Assembly: GCA_944470555.2 (NCBI GenBank)
Contig: OX104134.1
Location: forward strand, 14,859,248-14,923,247
Origin: Heterobilharzia americana
Lineage: Eukaryota; Platyhelminthes; Trematoda; Strigeidida; Schistosomatidae
Direction of reading: 5' to 3'
DNA length: 64,000 bases
Positions 24,301-35,908 of this stretch are shown here, piece after piece (the stretch's first letter is position 1; every line of letters begins with the position of its first letter). Under the pieces are notes generated by a model. It had not been told where the DNA came from. It did no database searches and was given only the letters and a program-made list of their open reading frames with translations. A program made the position numbers and the translations under genes.

Positions 24301-27300
24301 CAAGAAACCAATAGTTGAAGGGTTTGATTTCATTCTCAAACCTTATTACTGTTAGAATATTTCAGTCTGTTGACCATATTCATATCATACACTCTGACTA
24401 GACCTAAAATCAACCATCGTAACTATTTCTTTCATGGAGTTATATATTCTTTTAACCTGGGTGAACAATAACGGAATCAATAATGTTAGATTTTAATTGT
24501 ATTATGAATGTTCCAGCAATCACTTATTTTCTCCCCCTAAAAGTCAATACTTTACCTACGGCATATATCTAACTTATTTTAAAAACTTCCATTCTTCTAG
24601 TAAGTTAACTGCATATTCTGATTGGCTTAAAATGGTGACTGAACACTTTGTTCATAACTCGTGACCGGTATCGATTTCTTTTTTGTTTTTCTTTCTGTTT
24701 GTATGATCCAATCAAATAGATGCATCGGACAAAGAACGTACATAATCTGATAGCTAGTAGTGATTCGTTAATCGGATACACTTTCTCAGTCTACGTTCGA
24801 ATAAGTATTTTAAGGGAGTTGAAATAAATCATTCACTTGAAAAATAATTACAGATATTCAAGTTGTATAGTGAATACAAGTGTTGTTAAGATCCGAGTAA
24901 ATATTTTATTTCTTGATATCTGGATTCAAACGAAGGTATTCAGACGCTGTTAAAATTTTATCCATTTTGAGCTAAATTTGTATCATCCTTCTTTGTTCCT
25001 CTACCTGTGTATTTGTATAACAGGTCATAGGTGAAAGACTTGTGATATTCATGGTTTTCGAGGTCTAACAACATACTATTTGATGACTACCAACATTACA
25101 GTCTATGTATTCAGTTAAAAAGCAGGATGTTCCAAGCCATTTACTATTATCTTTCGCCCCACTTACTATACATACCATAATAATATCAGGATATTAACGA
25201 CCCAATACCTTCTGTTGTCCAATTTTCTTTGGTCTGTTCACGATTTCCTTATCAACGCCAGCAGAATTTAAAAATTTATAAAAAGGGGTCAACTAATGAT
25301 CTCAAGAGTTCAAAGTTTGTGTAGAAGCATTTTTATAAAGTTTTTTCAGATCATACTTGGCATGACTGTCCTGGAAGAATTCGAGTTACCAGTCTGATTG
25401 ATTAAGTATAGAAGTACGCCATAATATAATGCCAGTGTGCTTAGGAAATACAAAGCGATTTATCCGAACATTTATCTATACATGCCATAGCTTCTTCAGT
25501 AGAATATTCTTCTGTTACTGATTCCATGAATAACTGTACTATCTTAAAAGTCTGAAGGCAATAGAGCTGCCTCCCCATTGAGAGAAAAATATCACAGAAG
25601 ATATTTCTTAAACTCAGTTTTCTTCATCTTGTGTTCACTTAGCTGGGCTAAATTTTCTTTCAACTTAAAAGCTGTCTGAAATTCGTTATCTATAAACAGC
25701 AAACTGTAACTGACTTTCACAAATATCTCTTCTGAATCTTGCGTTGAATTAAAGATGACTAATTTCCTGTTTCACATGCGCTCAAAGTCTGTTAACCTTT
25801 ATGATTTGGGAAGTTGGAAAGTATCAGCTACCTACTAGTTTTAAACAGTGTCCAAACTTCATGTGATGGAGCTATTTCTTAATAGCAAATGTGTAAAATA
25901 ATATTATTTCAAACCACTGTAAAACGAATGAATGAGAATTATCAATCACAAGAAATAAATTAATGAGTTATACTAACCTTAAAAAAAAGTAGCATACAGG
26001 CTAAGAACTGGCTACGTTACTCTTGAGTCATATGGGATCACTAAAAAAGGTTTAGCAACACAGAGGACAATGTTGAATTGAAAAGGCTGTCGCCTAGTGG
26101 ATCTGTTAGATCTTTTTTTGAAGGCTTGCATATGGTATCAAATAAACCACACAATGTTTGGAGTGACTATCTACAAAACGAGTGGAATTCAACTGAGAAT
26201 ACGTGATGGTTGTATATGTATGCAGAAAAGAAACACCCGAATCCTGAGGTGAAGCATGTTCAGTGGAAAATTTAGAACCTATTTAAAAAATGAGAGAGTT
26301 CTATGAATTCTGTTAGTTCTTCGTTGTATTGTGAGACTTAAGTGAAAAGCCAGCTACACTTCAGATATATGCATGCGAATAATCTATTATAATTGGTGCT
26401 TAAATAGACTTGTCAGTATTTTTCTGTTTGTATATAAACAAAGAAAAGTGTTGCCATTATAGTCAGCTTCTAACATGTCATTTAGAGAAGACTTGTCTTT
26501 GAAAATCTATGGCAGAATGACAAATATTGTTTCCCTGGATAATCAGATTTATCGCTTCTCGGTTAGTATTAAATATAGTAAATTAAAATGAAATGCAAAG
26601 GAAACAGTTCTATGCAATAATGCTACTAGAGTTCATAGAATGAATGGCATTACAACTTGTAGTTATAACAATACTTGTAATTTCCCGTTGCCATATAGGT
26701 CTGAATTGTTAGACCTATGTTAGCAGATGGGCTCCTCTGCGGATGCCGGATATTCATGATGTTATATTGATGTTAGTGACTAGCAGAGGAATCCAGAACG
26801 CGCGTTTCGTCAAGTCTAGGATTCGTCGGTACAACAACTGACACCCGTTGCACTGGAGTTGGGCACATTACCCAGTGGCTTAGTGCATAACGCTCTGGCG
26901 TTTGAAGTGAAGGGTACTGGGTTCCAGCCTCAGCGGGAACAGTATCACTCACTGGGGTTCAGGTACATGCAGCTGACGAGTCCCAAATAGGACAACACGC
27001 GCATCATGGATCCCACTGTTAGTCATCAACATCAATATGGCGTTGAAACTTTTTTCACTTTAATCTGTAGTTTTCTGTTCAATGAAAGTGGTTATACAAT
27101 ACATATGGTGGATAAAGTTACCTTAGCCTTCTGAATACTATTCTATGGTACTTTTTACCTTCTTTTAACTGTTAGCATGGCCCTGTCGTTCTTTAGACTG
27201 TAACCTACATGGGGATACAGTGGATTTTTCAGTGGTAATCAACATTCTGAAGTGTAGGTTGTAGGTTGTCTTGTTCCAACCATCTTTCAAGTTCAGTAAG

Positions 27301-30300
27301 CTACTTTTGGGACTATGGATAAAGGATTGCATAGTCAATAATTGTTAGGACGAAGCTAGTCCTTTTGTTAAAGTAACAGTTTTGGTATACTTTAGAGTTA
27401 GTAGATGTGAATCGAACCTGCACTCTGTCAAATGTTATTTTCAAGTTGGACCGACTGTCGATGACAAAATGTAGATGAGTTCATAGTGAAGAAAGTGCCC
27501 TTAATATATTATTGGTAAAGTGATGTACTTAAGAGTTGATAAGTTTCAAAATATTGCTCCGCCAGAATTCAATAAGCATTTTGAATCTCTGCATCTGTAT
27601 AATTTCTCACAAGGTTTCTGTAAGATTTGGTTATTTTATGTCACATTTTACTGTTTGTATATCATCTTTAAAAGTCTATCAGCCGCAGCATTCCCTAGTG
27701 AACCTGTTCCATTCTGATAACATTTTTATTTATTTAGCTTCTCAGTATAGCTCTGTTCCACAGGATTTGGCTGACGCTCGACAACTGGTCACAAAACTTG
27801 CCAGTGTCTTTCATATCGATGAATTTTACGCCCAAAAACAACAACAACTTGAGAAATGTATCGAAGACGTACACTTACAATTAGAACCATTTGAACAGGT
27901 ATACTAACTTCCTAAGAGTCACTTTTCTATTTGCAGATTTGTATTAACAGTGCTTTTCAGCAAATGACTAATTTTGTTTTCATTTTTTTAATCTACAGTT
28001 TTCCATCCCACTGAAGGGCTTATATTTTAATGTTTCCATTTTATGATCTATTTGACTTGAGAAAGAAAAGTTTTTTCAACAAACTAGGATGGATTGCACA
28101 TGTGTGATGTCTCGGTGAAAAGCTACACAGTAGGATATATGTTCTGCACCTAGGAATTTCGGTGTAAACACGCCAATACTTAGCCGTGTGATTACAGCTC
28201 AATAACTATTTGTTACACAACATAATTCCTACCATAGTACGAACAGGGGTTTCGTTAGCTAAATTTCTGAATGAAACTGAATATTTACCTTACAGTTTCA
28301 TCTTCTTTATATCCACTAAACTTGTATTACCTTTAGACAAAATAACCTTGAAGATGCATTTGAACCAATCGTACAGGAAGTTCATATACAAACAGTCTTC
28401 TATCACCGGTTTCAGTGGATCAACAAGAAGAAATCACGCTATCTTAATTTTAAGTTTGTTGGTTAAATTTATCATGTCTCTGATGGATAAATTCATACGA
28501 AAAAGTAGTCTGAGCGAGAAACAAAACTGGTTAGTGCTTAGGGATCGTTAAGATGATTTTTAACTTTCTGTATTTCATTGTCACTTGAATTCATGCGGAG
28601 TGAATTTCTCTTGCAAAATCAATATGAATATTTTATTTTGTAGTATTCTATCTTTTTAGAAAGGTTACGAAATTTTAAGATTTCTTCAAGCATACATTTT
28701 GCTGTGATGCCTTAAAGGGTGATTATAGAATGCCAAGATTTAGTATGCATTTCTATTGAGGTTAAGCGAACCGTTTTTCGCTTAAACTTCGCGATAGTGT
28801 AAACTGCTTTAACAATTTACTAACTAGCATTTTAAACTTTCACATACCGCCATTTTCATCAGTATTTTGTGTGACCTATTTTGGAAAAATCTAGAAAAAA
28901 TCTGTTATTGCTGCACAAGCTGCTCAACGAACTCGTAGACTTACTTGGCTTGGGTTAGGAGCTATGGGAATACAATTCGGATTGTTGGCCAGATTAACGT
29001 GGTGGGAATATTCATGGGATATTATGGAGCCAGTTACTTATTTTGTTGGCTACGGAACAAGTATGGCTATGTATGCTTACTATGTTGTCACAAGACAGGT
29101 GAGTTCGAATACTTCTTTGTGAATTAATAATTAACTTGACTGCTAGCATGATTGGGACTCGTTTTTCGTGTTTGTCTTTTCGTCTCGGTAAATGACATAG
29201 TCGCAAATATTTCATTTAAAGGTGTGACTGATTGCTGATCACAATGATCAAATTATCCTAATGAAGTCATCATAAACTAAGGTGTTAGTATGTTACTAAC
29301 GAGGGGAAATAATTGTTTGGCACTGTGAATAAAAAAGACATAAATAGTAATGAGTCAAGGAAGAGAATATTACCACTGAAAAACCGAAACTAAGTTAACA
29401 GTTACCAGTGGAATGTTGACTTGATTCTGAGACTATAAAATCACGTAGACACTTTTTGCTTTCGCCTAGTTCAGCCTACACAATTCCTACAGCTACCGTC
29501 TACTTGACTACTAAGATGTGGAAATAAATCATTTGTAGTCCATATAAAACAAGAAACATTAAAGGTAAAATAATGCCTTCATTGAGTTTGCCTTCGCTGG
29601 ACGGAGGTTGGATTAAAATAGCTCTTCTAGTTGACTTTGCTCAGCTTTTCTTTTCCTACTATGACCCAAGGAATTGACGGTTCTTTGGCCAAGTCTATTT
29701 TCATGCCCATAGTATTCCACTTTCGAATATTTACTTCCTTTTATTATCGTTTGTTGCTGATAAATCCGAACATTGATGATGTATCCATTTCATACGTTAC
29801 TAAACCTCTGATTTCACCTCTTTGGCAATTTAACTTGTTCTTCATCTAAAGTGGAGACAATGAACTAGTCCCCACTATTATAATGACCTATGTATATTCG
29901 ATGTATATATTCAGGTTGATAAAAATCATACGAAAATTGTTAATTTCATAATTAAGAAGGAAGTTTTGCTATGAATCAAGTAACTTTAAGGCTGTCTTCA
30001 TCACGAATCAATATGAGCTGGTGGAACATTGAAAGCTGGGAAGTACTTAGGAGTTGCTTTGTACTAGTGTGAGACTAGGAGGCTATGCTAAATTGAACTC
30101 AAGACTGTCGTATTTCATATTAAACACAATACCATTCAATCTCTTGGCTGAAATCCTATATCTTTAATATCCCAAACTCTGTTCGTTTCCGATAATGCAC
30201 AATTACCATCTAGTGTTAGTTGAATCTATTGCTTATTTTATCATTTGTTAGTCAAAAGAGCACTTGATAAGTAATAAATTTTGTAAATCTACATTGTGAA

Positions 30301-32767
30301 TCTATTGTGCTGTGTTTTGGATTCCTGTGTTTCACATGTTTTATTGTTTTAAAATATCATACACTAGTGTATGCAATGATTATGATCAGTGTATTATCGG
30401 TCTATTTTGAACCAACGTTATTTGATGCAATGACTGAAAAAATGGCGAAGAAGCAAATAAAGTGACCAACCGGAGCACTGTCATTTTTATGGCTAGGTCA
30501 CGAATGTATTGTTGGTTTGTGGTTTCATCATATCATTCAACCTGTTGAAGGAAAACGTATTATTGACATTACTGTTATAAATCAATTTCTAATATAAGAT
30601 TTGTTTGAAGGCTAATATTTATTTGCAGTGAGTAAAGTAGTCAGATGTTTAAATTAGTCGGATGTTTTAAAGGTAATGAATACTAGAGTCTACAAGAGTC
30701 TAACATAAATAGTTTCAGGATGATAATTTAAGTATAGAAAGTAAAAATGTACGTCGCGGTACGCAGTTTTCTTTCATCTGGACTTGGCCATATTTTGTAT
30801 CTAGTCATCATGTGGCTTTTCTATTTTCATGTTTAAATGAATACGTTTTTGTGATAGATACCGAGGTATACTTATACTTCAAGAATATACCATCACCGGT
30901 GTTGTATTCTTCCATACAAATGATTTTGTTATGTAGTTGTCACTGCCATTTTCAACAAATAGAATCAGTACTGTTTTTAAAAGGCTTGGATTGACAACCA
31001 CTGGATAGTACTTATAAAAAACTACAACTTCAAATCATATCAGTGATACAGTCAATAAAAAATGCATGTGGACATGGTGATGGCACAGTCACTGCAAATA
31101 ATCAATTGCACCCAAGCTAACAAAGTAATCCTTTGTCAACTATTTGGGGAGAAATATTCCTGGTTCACTGTTTAACACTTTTTTAGATTGTGCTGGAGTT
31201 ATTAGAATCACCAGATCACAACATCAACATGTACATGCTCTTCGATACATTAGTACTGAGGTAAAATGTAAAACGTTTGTCTGGTAAAATCTGTTTGCGA
31301 ATCTGCTAAAATTGCATGATCTTTAATTCATGATTCTTGACTGTTATCAACAGTGAACTTTTGGCAGTGTTAGTGTTGGCCAACATCAGTAGGCTGACGC
31401 GAAATTATACTTGAATCAAAATTCAGAAGGTATAGGTGACTGTTTTACTACAGTATTTGCAAATATTTGTTCATAATAACCAGTAGCGCGAAATTTGAAA
31501 TACAACTGAGGAGTTCTGGTGAATGCAAAATAAAATTTTTTATCTTTTATTTGACAAAAATAATGAATTCAATTCTTGCCTACTTTTATTTTTCAACTTT
31601 TCAAATTTAACACTATATGGATGAAAGGTGCTGAATTTACCGAATTTCAGTGTTTAACCTTGAGGTTACTATGAGATTCGAGACACCGGCTGAGTTAACA
31701 GTTACCACCATTATTGAAGCCCCCACGTGGCATTCTTTGAAAATGTTTGCTAACTCAGGTTTTGAGCTTCCAGATGAAATTCAGTTTGCCTCTACGATAC
31801 TAAATTAGTAATGTATATTTCTAAATGTAACCAGTTTCAACTGGGAAAACTTGAGGTTAATTTGCTGAATGGTGACAAGCATAAAGCTGAGCTAAAATGT
31901 TTTGCGAAGTGCATTTTAATATGTAGCAGTGAACGATTTGTTGATTCGATGATCAACTAACTTGATCATTCTATAATCGTCTATTACTTAAGTTTCGGTT
32001 GTGACACACTGGTCAAAGTTAAGTTAACACTTTTAGTCTTGGTTTAAAAGTGTAATTTGTTTGCAATCTTGATAGTTGTATAAGAAATGAATTATTAGCA
32101 TCAATGAAATAAACTAAAAATTGGACTGTAAGTCTTCCCTAATTTAATTCATTTGACAGGATATTTTTAATAAACATTTTTTTATGTTGGAAAGATACTG
32201 AGAGTAAAGTGTTCTCTGGGTAAGCATATAATGTTCATCACCTAGCGTCTTTATTACCGGTCAGCTAACCATGAAGACTGCATGCTTAACTTGTTTACTA
32301 ACACTAAATTCAAAAGTTTGGCGTCAAACAAAAGAGGGCTGTAGTAATGGATTTTAATTCTGATATTTGGGCATCACTGAATAAAAATGTTTCTCTTACC
32401 AATATATTAAAATTCACGTTGTTATGGTATCAGTACCTAGAATATTGTTAGGTATGATTCTGGAACCTATATATTTATTACTCATTGTATCGTTAATTTG
32501 TTTTTGGTTATTTCGAAATAGGATTATACACTTCCTCAAGTATTTGATCGTGAGTACCTGAAAAGCTTTTACAAATCAGCTGATAAAACATCTTTCGACG
32601 TTGAGCGTTACAACGAATTACGTGATCAACTGGCCCAACTAAAGTCGGAGTTACGTCGTCTTAAAGACCCACTTCTACATAAGTTACCGTTACAACAGAC
32701 TGAATACATGATACCCGAACAAGTGGAAGAGATTCTCAATCAGAATAAACCATTAACGCCGAAATAG
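15157..32767 (+). CDS. MCU: Mitochondrial calcium uniporter pore subunit (MCU), multi-exon gene, first exon uncertain
   Basis: MCU forms the Ca2+-selective channel of the mitochondrial inner membrane and, in animals, works with EMRE and MICU proteins. Five exons join in phase: 15157-15391, 23488-23592, 27738-27898, 28895-29098, 32522-32767. The product has a matrix N-terminal domain ([22 protein letters not shown]), a first coiled-coil/linker, TM1 ending at [15 protein letters not shown], the pore motif [10 protein letters not shown] with the selectivity Asp and Glu, TM2 ([17 protein letters not shown]), and a C-terminal coiled coil ([20 protein letters not shown]). All key pore residues, including the serine before WDIME, are kept. 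The C-terminus extends beyond the vertebrate end ([20 protein letters not shown]). Introns are 8,096, 4,145, 996 and 3,423 bp. A polyadenylation-type AATAAA lies at 33306. The exon at 15157 has no Met and an in-frame stop just upstream, so at least one upstream exon exists. Confidence 0.93.
17640..17745 (-). repeat. tRNA-derived SINE relic or pseudo-tRNA
   Basis: On the minus strand there is a box-A-like TGGTTAACTGG and, about 40 nt downstream, a box-B-like GGGTTCAAACCTTC, the spacing of a Pol III promoter in a tRNA-like body. The anticodon stem pairs only four bases and the acceptor stem is not clear, so it is not a working tRNA gene. Confidence 0.4.
19790..19893 (+). repeat. Decayed Sm-alpha-like SINE 3' end with hammerhead trace
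   Basis: CATCCAGCTGACAGGTCGAAAA at 19838-19859 in the plus strand, then GGGACAACAGC and GATTCTACTGTTAGCCAT, parallels the hammerhead-bearing 3' part of the SINE copy at 26.9 kb. The CUGAUGA core reads CTGACAG and the GAAA block is lost, so no activity is expected. Confidence 0.45.
23488..23592 (+). CDS. MCU: MCU exon: second half of N-terminal domain
   Basis: The acceptor TTAG ends at 23487. Starting in phase 1 it reads (D)[19 protein letters not shown] and [15 protein letters not shown], matching the region of vertebrate MCU with the F-x-L-x-I-N-D-x-x-Y-H-V strand. The donor T|GTAAGT at 23593 is close to consensus, leaving phase 1. A longer frame over the same bases (from ATG 23488) is a shadow. 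Confidence 0.93.
23593..27737 (+). other. MCU intron, 4,145 bp
   Basis: GTAAGT to TTATTTAG. It carries a sense-orientation Sm-alpha-like SINE at about 26855-27060; no other features recognised. Confidence 0.85.
26855..27060 (+). repeat. Sm-alpha-like tRNA-derived SINE with degenerate hammerhead ribozyme
   Basis: A tRNA-like head (box-A-like TGGCTTAGTGCA near 26875; box-B-like GGTTCCAGCCTC near 26921-26932) is followed by a hammerhead segment at 26961-27012. Stem II is intact (GTCC CAAATA GGAC), but the core reads CTGACGA and the conserved GAAA after stem II is replaced (GGACAACAC). The loss of G12 and A14 predicts no cleavage. The layout is that of schistosome Sm-alpha repeats. It sits inside an MCU intron in the sense direction. 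Confidence 0.75.
27738..27898 (+). CDS. MCU: MCU exon: linker helices and first coiled coil
   Basis: The acceptor TATTTAG ends at 27737; the exon enters in phase 1 and leaves in phase 0 (CAG|GTATAC). It encodes [20 protein letters not shown] and [20 protein letters not shown], the helical segment before TM1. Confidence 0.93.
27899..28894 (+). other. MCU intron, 996 bp
   Basis: GTATAC to ATCTAG. A 113-codon open frame at 28210-28551 shows no family features and no splice-compatible role; alignment with vertebrate MCU needs no residues between the flanking exons. Confidence 0.85.
28895..29098 (+). CDS. MCU: MCU exon: both transmembrane helices and pore
   Basis: The acceptor ATCTAG ends at 28894 and the exon spans 68 codons in phase 0. 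It encodes [22 protein letters not shown]1 through [15 protein letters not shown], the pore motif [10 protein letters not shown], and TM2 ([18 protein letters not shown]). The donor is CAG|GTGAGT. This is the most conserved part of the protein and leaves no doubt about the family. Confidence 0.96.
29099..32521 (+). other. MCU intron, 3,423 bp
   Basis: GTGAGT to GAAATAG. No features recognised. A 74-nt segment at 31187-31260 has exon-like borders but would break the frame (see rejected items). Confidence 0.85.
32522..32767 (+). CDS. MCU: MCU last exon: C-terminal coiled coil
   Basis: The acceptor AATAG ends at 32521. [40 protein letters not shown] and [15 protein letters not shown] match the matrix C-terminal helices of MCU. 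The tail [20 protein letters not shown] goes past the end of the vertebrate protein. TAG stop at 32765-32767. Confidence 0.94.
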   Translation, partial: DYTLPQVFDREYLKSFYKSADKTSFDVERYNELRDQLAQLKSELRRLKDPLLHKLPLQQTEYMIPEQVEEILNQNKPLTPK

Positions 32768-33305
32768 CTGCAGTAAATGAAAATAAGAACAATTATAACA
32801 ATGACTGTAACAACCATAAAGGTTTTATTTAATTTATCCCACTGGATGTTTTAGGTTGTTTCTTGTTCGTCATACACATCAATCGATCTCTCATGCTTTT
32901 GGTTACACTTAGTATTTTTTTATTACTAGGTTTTCAGTAATTTCCAACTAAGATTCCTCTTGCTTGAAGGTTTTATCATCTCATTTCTTCTCCATTCAAA
33001 ATCTCTTTTATTTGGTCAGATTCTCTTCTTTTGTATTTTATTCTAGTATAAACAAAAGGAGACCATATGTTTTTTTGTTATCTAACTCATTTTATACTGC
33101 TTTGTCGCTCTGTTTCTCTCCCTTTCCATTTTATTCTACCTCCTTTCTGTCTGCAAACGTTTTTCTTGGCAAGCGAAATTATGCGCGCTATCATAATCAG
33201 GACTACCAAGAAATTAATTGATGCACAGTCCATGAAAAATGTAATATAAGTTGTGAATATCCTTTAACAGCTTGTTAATGCAACGAGTCATTTATATTAC
33301 CAAGT

Positions 33306-33311
33306 AATAAA
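33306..33311 (+). promoter_or_regulatory. Candidate polyadenylation signal AATAAA
   Basis: The first clear AATAAA found downstream of the MCU stop, giving a 3' UTR of about 0.55 kb. Without transcript data its use is only likely. Confidence 0.35.
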
Positions 33312-34372
33312 ACACCGCTATTCACACACATACTTTTTGTTTTACATTCACTGTTTAGAAAGCTGTTATATATGCTCAGGGATTGACTTTACTAATTCTC
33401 TTAAAAGTTTGGCGTCTTAAACAAATTAGTGTCTACTGTGCTATATTTTTTTGTGGTTGGATTCAGTTAGTTGTACCTTCTGAATATATATACGAAAGTC
33501 ACTGTGATAAGGTGCACCGAAGATATTAGTTGAGCGTTCATCACCTAGTTCTTCAGTTGGCATCAACTCTGATTGCTGTTATACACTGCTTGGAGACTGT
33601 ATCAGCAAAACCAATCTGAAAATATATTACTAAAGGCATTCAAGATTAACATGTAGCTCTGCACACAACTGAAATAATCCAGATTACTTTTACCTTTTTT
33701 GCATCAAATAACTAAACTGAAGCTTTACTGTTCACTTGAAATGATTGACTACAAAAGTATAACTTTTCATTTCGTGACAATGCTAAGTGTTACAACACTA
33801 GTATCTCAGCTCTTTTTAAGTGAAATTTACTTATTTCTGTAAATCTGTGTCATGCATTATACGCTTACGTTAGTAATGGTTCAGCATTACCTGTTTATAA
33901 ATGTGTTTGTCAAGCAAAATTAAATAGGTTAGTTGGCCTGTTTCCTTTAGGCTTTTTCTTCAACATTTTTTCGTGAAAACTAACGTGTCAAATGTTCAGG
34001 GAAACCATTATGTTTACAAAAAAGTGATTTTAATATGTCTGACTGTATTTATACCCCCTAAATATTTCATAAGTATAAAGTGACCTGTCAGCCGGTTAGC
34101 GAATAAAAATTTACAGCCAATCCAAATTCTCATTCTCCAGTATATATTGAGTATAATTATCTAAATTTTAAGAGTTTCCCATTTCCTTCAACGAAGTAAT
34201 ACCAAGTTTTAAAAAAAATCTGAAAAATTGAATTTTCAATCTTCTAAAATTTTCAAAACGCTAAGTGGACTAACGGTATCTCAGATAGTAAAACTCATAA
34301 CGATTTCCTTCTCGCAATCGATTTCCCTTTACATATCACGGTTAGCAGGGCCACATTTGTATATATTCACCA
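33312..34372. other. AT-rich intergenic stretch
   Basis: Nothing recognised between the MCU 3' end and the left edge of the RTE copy at 34383. Confidence 0.5.
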
Positions 34373-34382
34373 GTGATTTCAG
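34373..34382 (+). repeat. Target-site duplication of left RTE copy A, 3' side
   Basis: GTGATTTCAG lies just outside the RTE 3' tail; an exact repeat is at 35899-35908 beyond the truncated 5' end. Confidence 0.65.
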
Positions 34383-34911
34383 CATTATTTATTCTTCACT
34401 TGGGGTTCTAATGCAACACACAGCTTCAGTAGCACGCCTCCATTGCACTCTCTTCTCCACAGTCTTTCCAACCTCCATCCACAACAGCCCACAAACTCTC
34501 ATTTCTTCCTCACACCACCTCCTCCATGTCACAATCGGATGCCAAACTCATCGTTCACCCTTTGGATTCCAGTCGAGCAACTGGCTTACTGCGTGATGTC
34601 CTCGATCGGCCTTCTCAGTGTATGTCCAATCTAACCCATCTCCACTCCCTTCCACTGCATATTTGTTTGGCGATGGGTTCTTGGTTGGTTCGTCACCAGC
34701 CAGCCAGAGTTCCTTGTTGCTTATTCTTATTATTCTAGCCATCCGATCTTCAGTATGAAGTGAGCGTAGGCGGTAGCTGTTGATGAATGTCTGTAGATTG
34801 TTGGAAATGCTTTTCGTAACGTGCCAAGTCTCTGAATCACCACACACAAGCACTGACTTACTTGACTGAATTTGTGTTGAAAATCCGGATCCTGTTCTTG
34901 ATGCTGAGTGC

Positions 34912-34951
34912 ACTGCACTGCACTGCACTGCACTGCACTGCACTGCACTGC
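34912..34951. repeat. Pentanucleotide array (ACTGC)8 in RTE
   Basis: Eight units, against four at the same place in the RTE copies at 11808-11827 and 51547-51566. Mirrored at 45975-46014. Confidence 0.9.
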
Positions 34952-35385
34952 AGTAGATCTCCACGCTAACTTCAGGTCGATGAGAGCCTGTCTTGCTGTA
35001 TTTCCGATCCTGGCTTTGATATCCTCATCTGTGCATGTGCCGCCTGTAGTTGAGACGACGCTGACTAGGCAGATAGGTGAAAGAGATTACTTCCTTCATA
35101 TTTCTCCTGTTCATGATGATCGGTGCCTGCTTTGCTGGTGGTGGTTGTGTATCTTCATCACCTCTGTCCTCTCTACGTCCACCTGAAGGAAGTCCCGTCT
35201 TCACTGCCCCACCTCTTACACCAACTTGTTAGTTTTCGCCTGTAGATCTTCGACTTTTCTCCACATGACATTAGACATAAGTCATCATCGGTGAAATCCA
35301 AATCTTCTCCTCGGGTCTTTTCACCGGTCCAGCCAACATATGCCCGCCCATCTTCTCACTCCTCACAGTTGTCTGTCGCATGATC

Positions 35386-35420
35386 CAGTCCAGTCCAGTC
35401 CAGTCGAGTCGAGTCGAGTC
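35386..35420. repeat. Pentanucleotide array (CAGTC)4(GAGTC)3 in RTE RT region
   Basis: Seven 5-nt units where the copy at about 11378-11382 has a single unit (GACTA). The extra 30 nt keep the frame. Mirrored at 45506-45540. Confidence 0.9.
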
Positions 35421-35898
35421 GACCACAATCAGGAAGATTATTGGTGATAGTAGAGGGCAACCTTGTCTCACTCCTGTCTTCACTTCAAACGCATCACTGA
35501 GCTTTCCACTATGGATCACTTGGCATGTGTCCTTTTCATATAATATAGCTGTTGAATGAGGTGACACTAATCCGTAGTGTTGAAGCAGTTGCCAACTCAC
35601 TTCTCGGTTGACGCTGTCGAAGGCCTTTTCAAAGTCGATGAAGTTGAGGTGAAGATCCAGTTGACTGCCATTCTATGTTCTGTTCTATGATGATGTGTAG
35701 CGTTGTAATTTGATACACACATGATTTGTTCTTCTTGAAGCCAGCCAGCTAGCCTGTTTCGGTAGCAGTTTTGAATCCAGTGCATCCTTTAATTTCTCCA
35801 GGATGATGCCCCTTATTTATATAGTGTTGTCAGGCCTCTCCTACCAGCAGTCTGTGTCGTAGAAATATCTTTTGCCTTTGCGCACACTCTTCTTCACT

Positions 35899-35908
35899 GT
35901 GATTTCAG
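35899..35908 (+). repeat. Target-site duplication of left RTE copy A, 5' side
   Basis: GTGATTTCAG, identical to 34373-34382. Its mirror image in the right arm (45018-45027) has no partner at the outer right end. Confidence 0.65.

Larger units (their letters stand above)
34383..35898 (-). mobile_element. Truncated RTE-clade retrotransposon (copy A, left arm)
   Basis: Minus-strand RTE with RT and C-terminal region. A short 5' stretch (CGCAAAGGCAAAAG, near 35870) is joined by an internal deletion to the RT start (35785-35810: ATCATCCTGGAG). The RT holds FEVKTGVRQGCPLLSP and VSWQLLQHYG; the FADD box is shifted and reads FTDDD. The C-terminal SVLVCGDSETWHVTKSIS and RMARIIRISNKELWLAGDEP follow. 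Two pentamer arrays interrupt it (34912-34951 and 35386-35420). It ends in a short A/T tail and is flanked by GTGATTTCAG repeats, so it is a true insertion. It is non-functional. Confidence 0.85.

Noticed and set aside
28210..28551. 113-codon plus-strand frame inside an MCU intron
   Set aside because: The flanking MCU exons align to the known protein with no gap, phases already match (0 to 0), and the frame has no recognisable domain.
31187..31260. 74-nt segment with TTTTTTAG before it and GAG|GTAAAA after it, looking like an exon
   Set aside because: Its length is not a multiple of three and the MCU exons on either side join in phase 0, so inclusion would break the frame. Kept only as a possible alternative exon.
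34905..34955. CRISPR-like or satellite array
   Set aside because: It is a plain pentanucleotide run inside a retrotransposon, without spacers.
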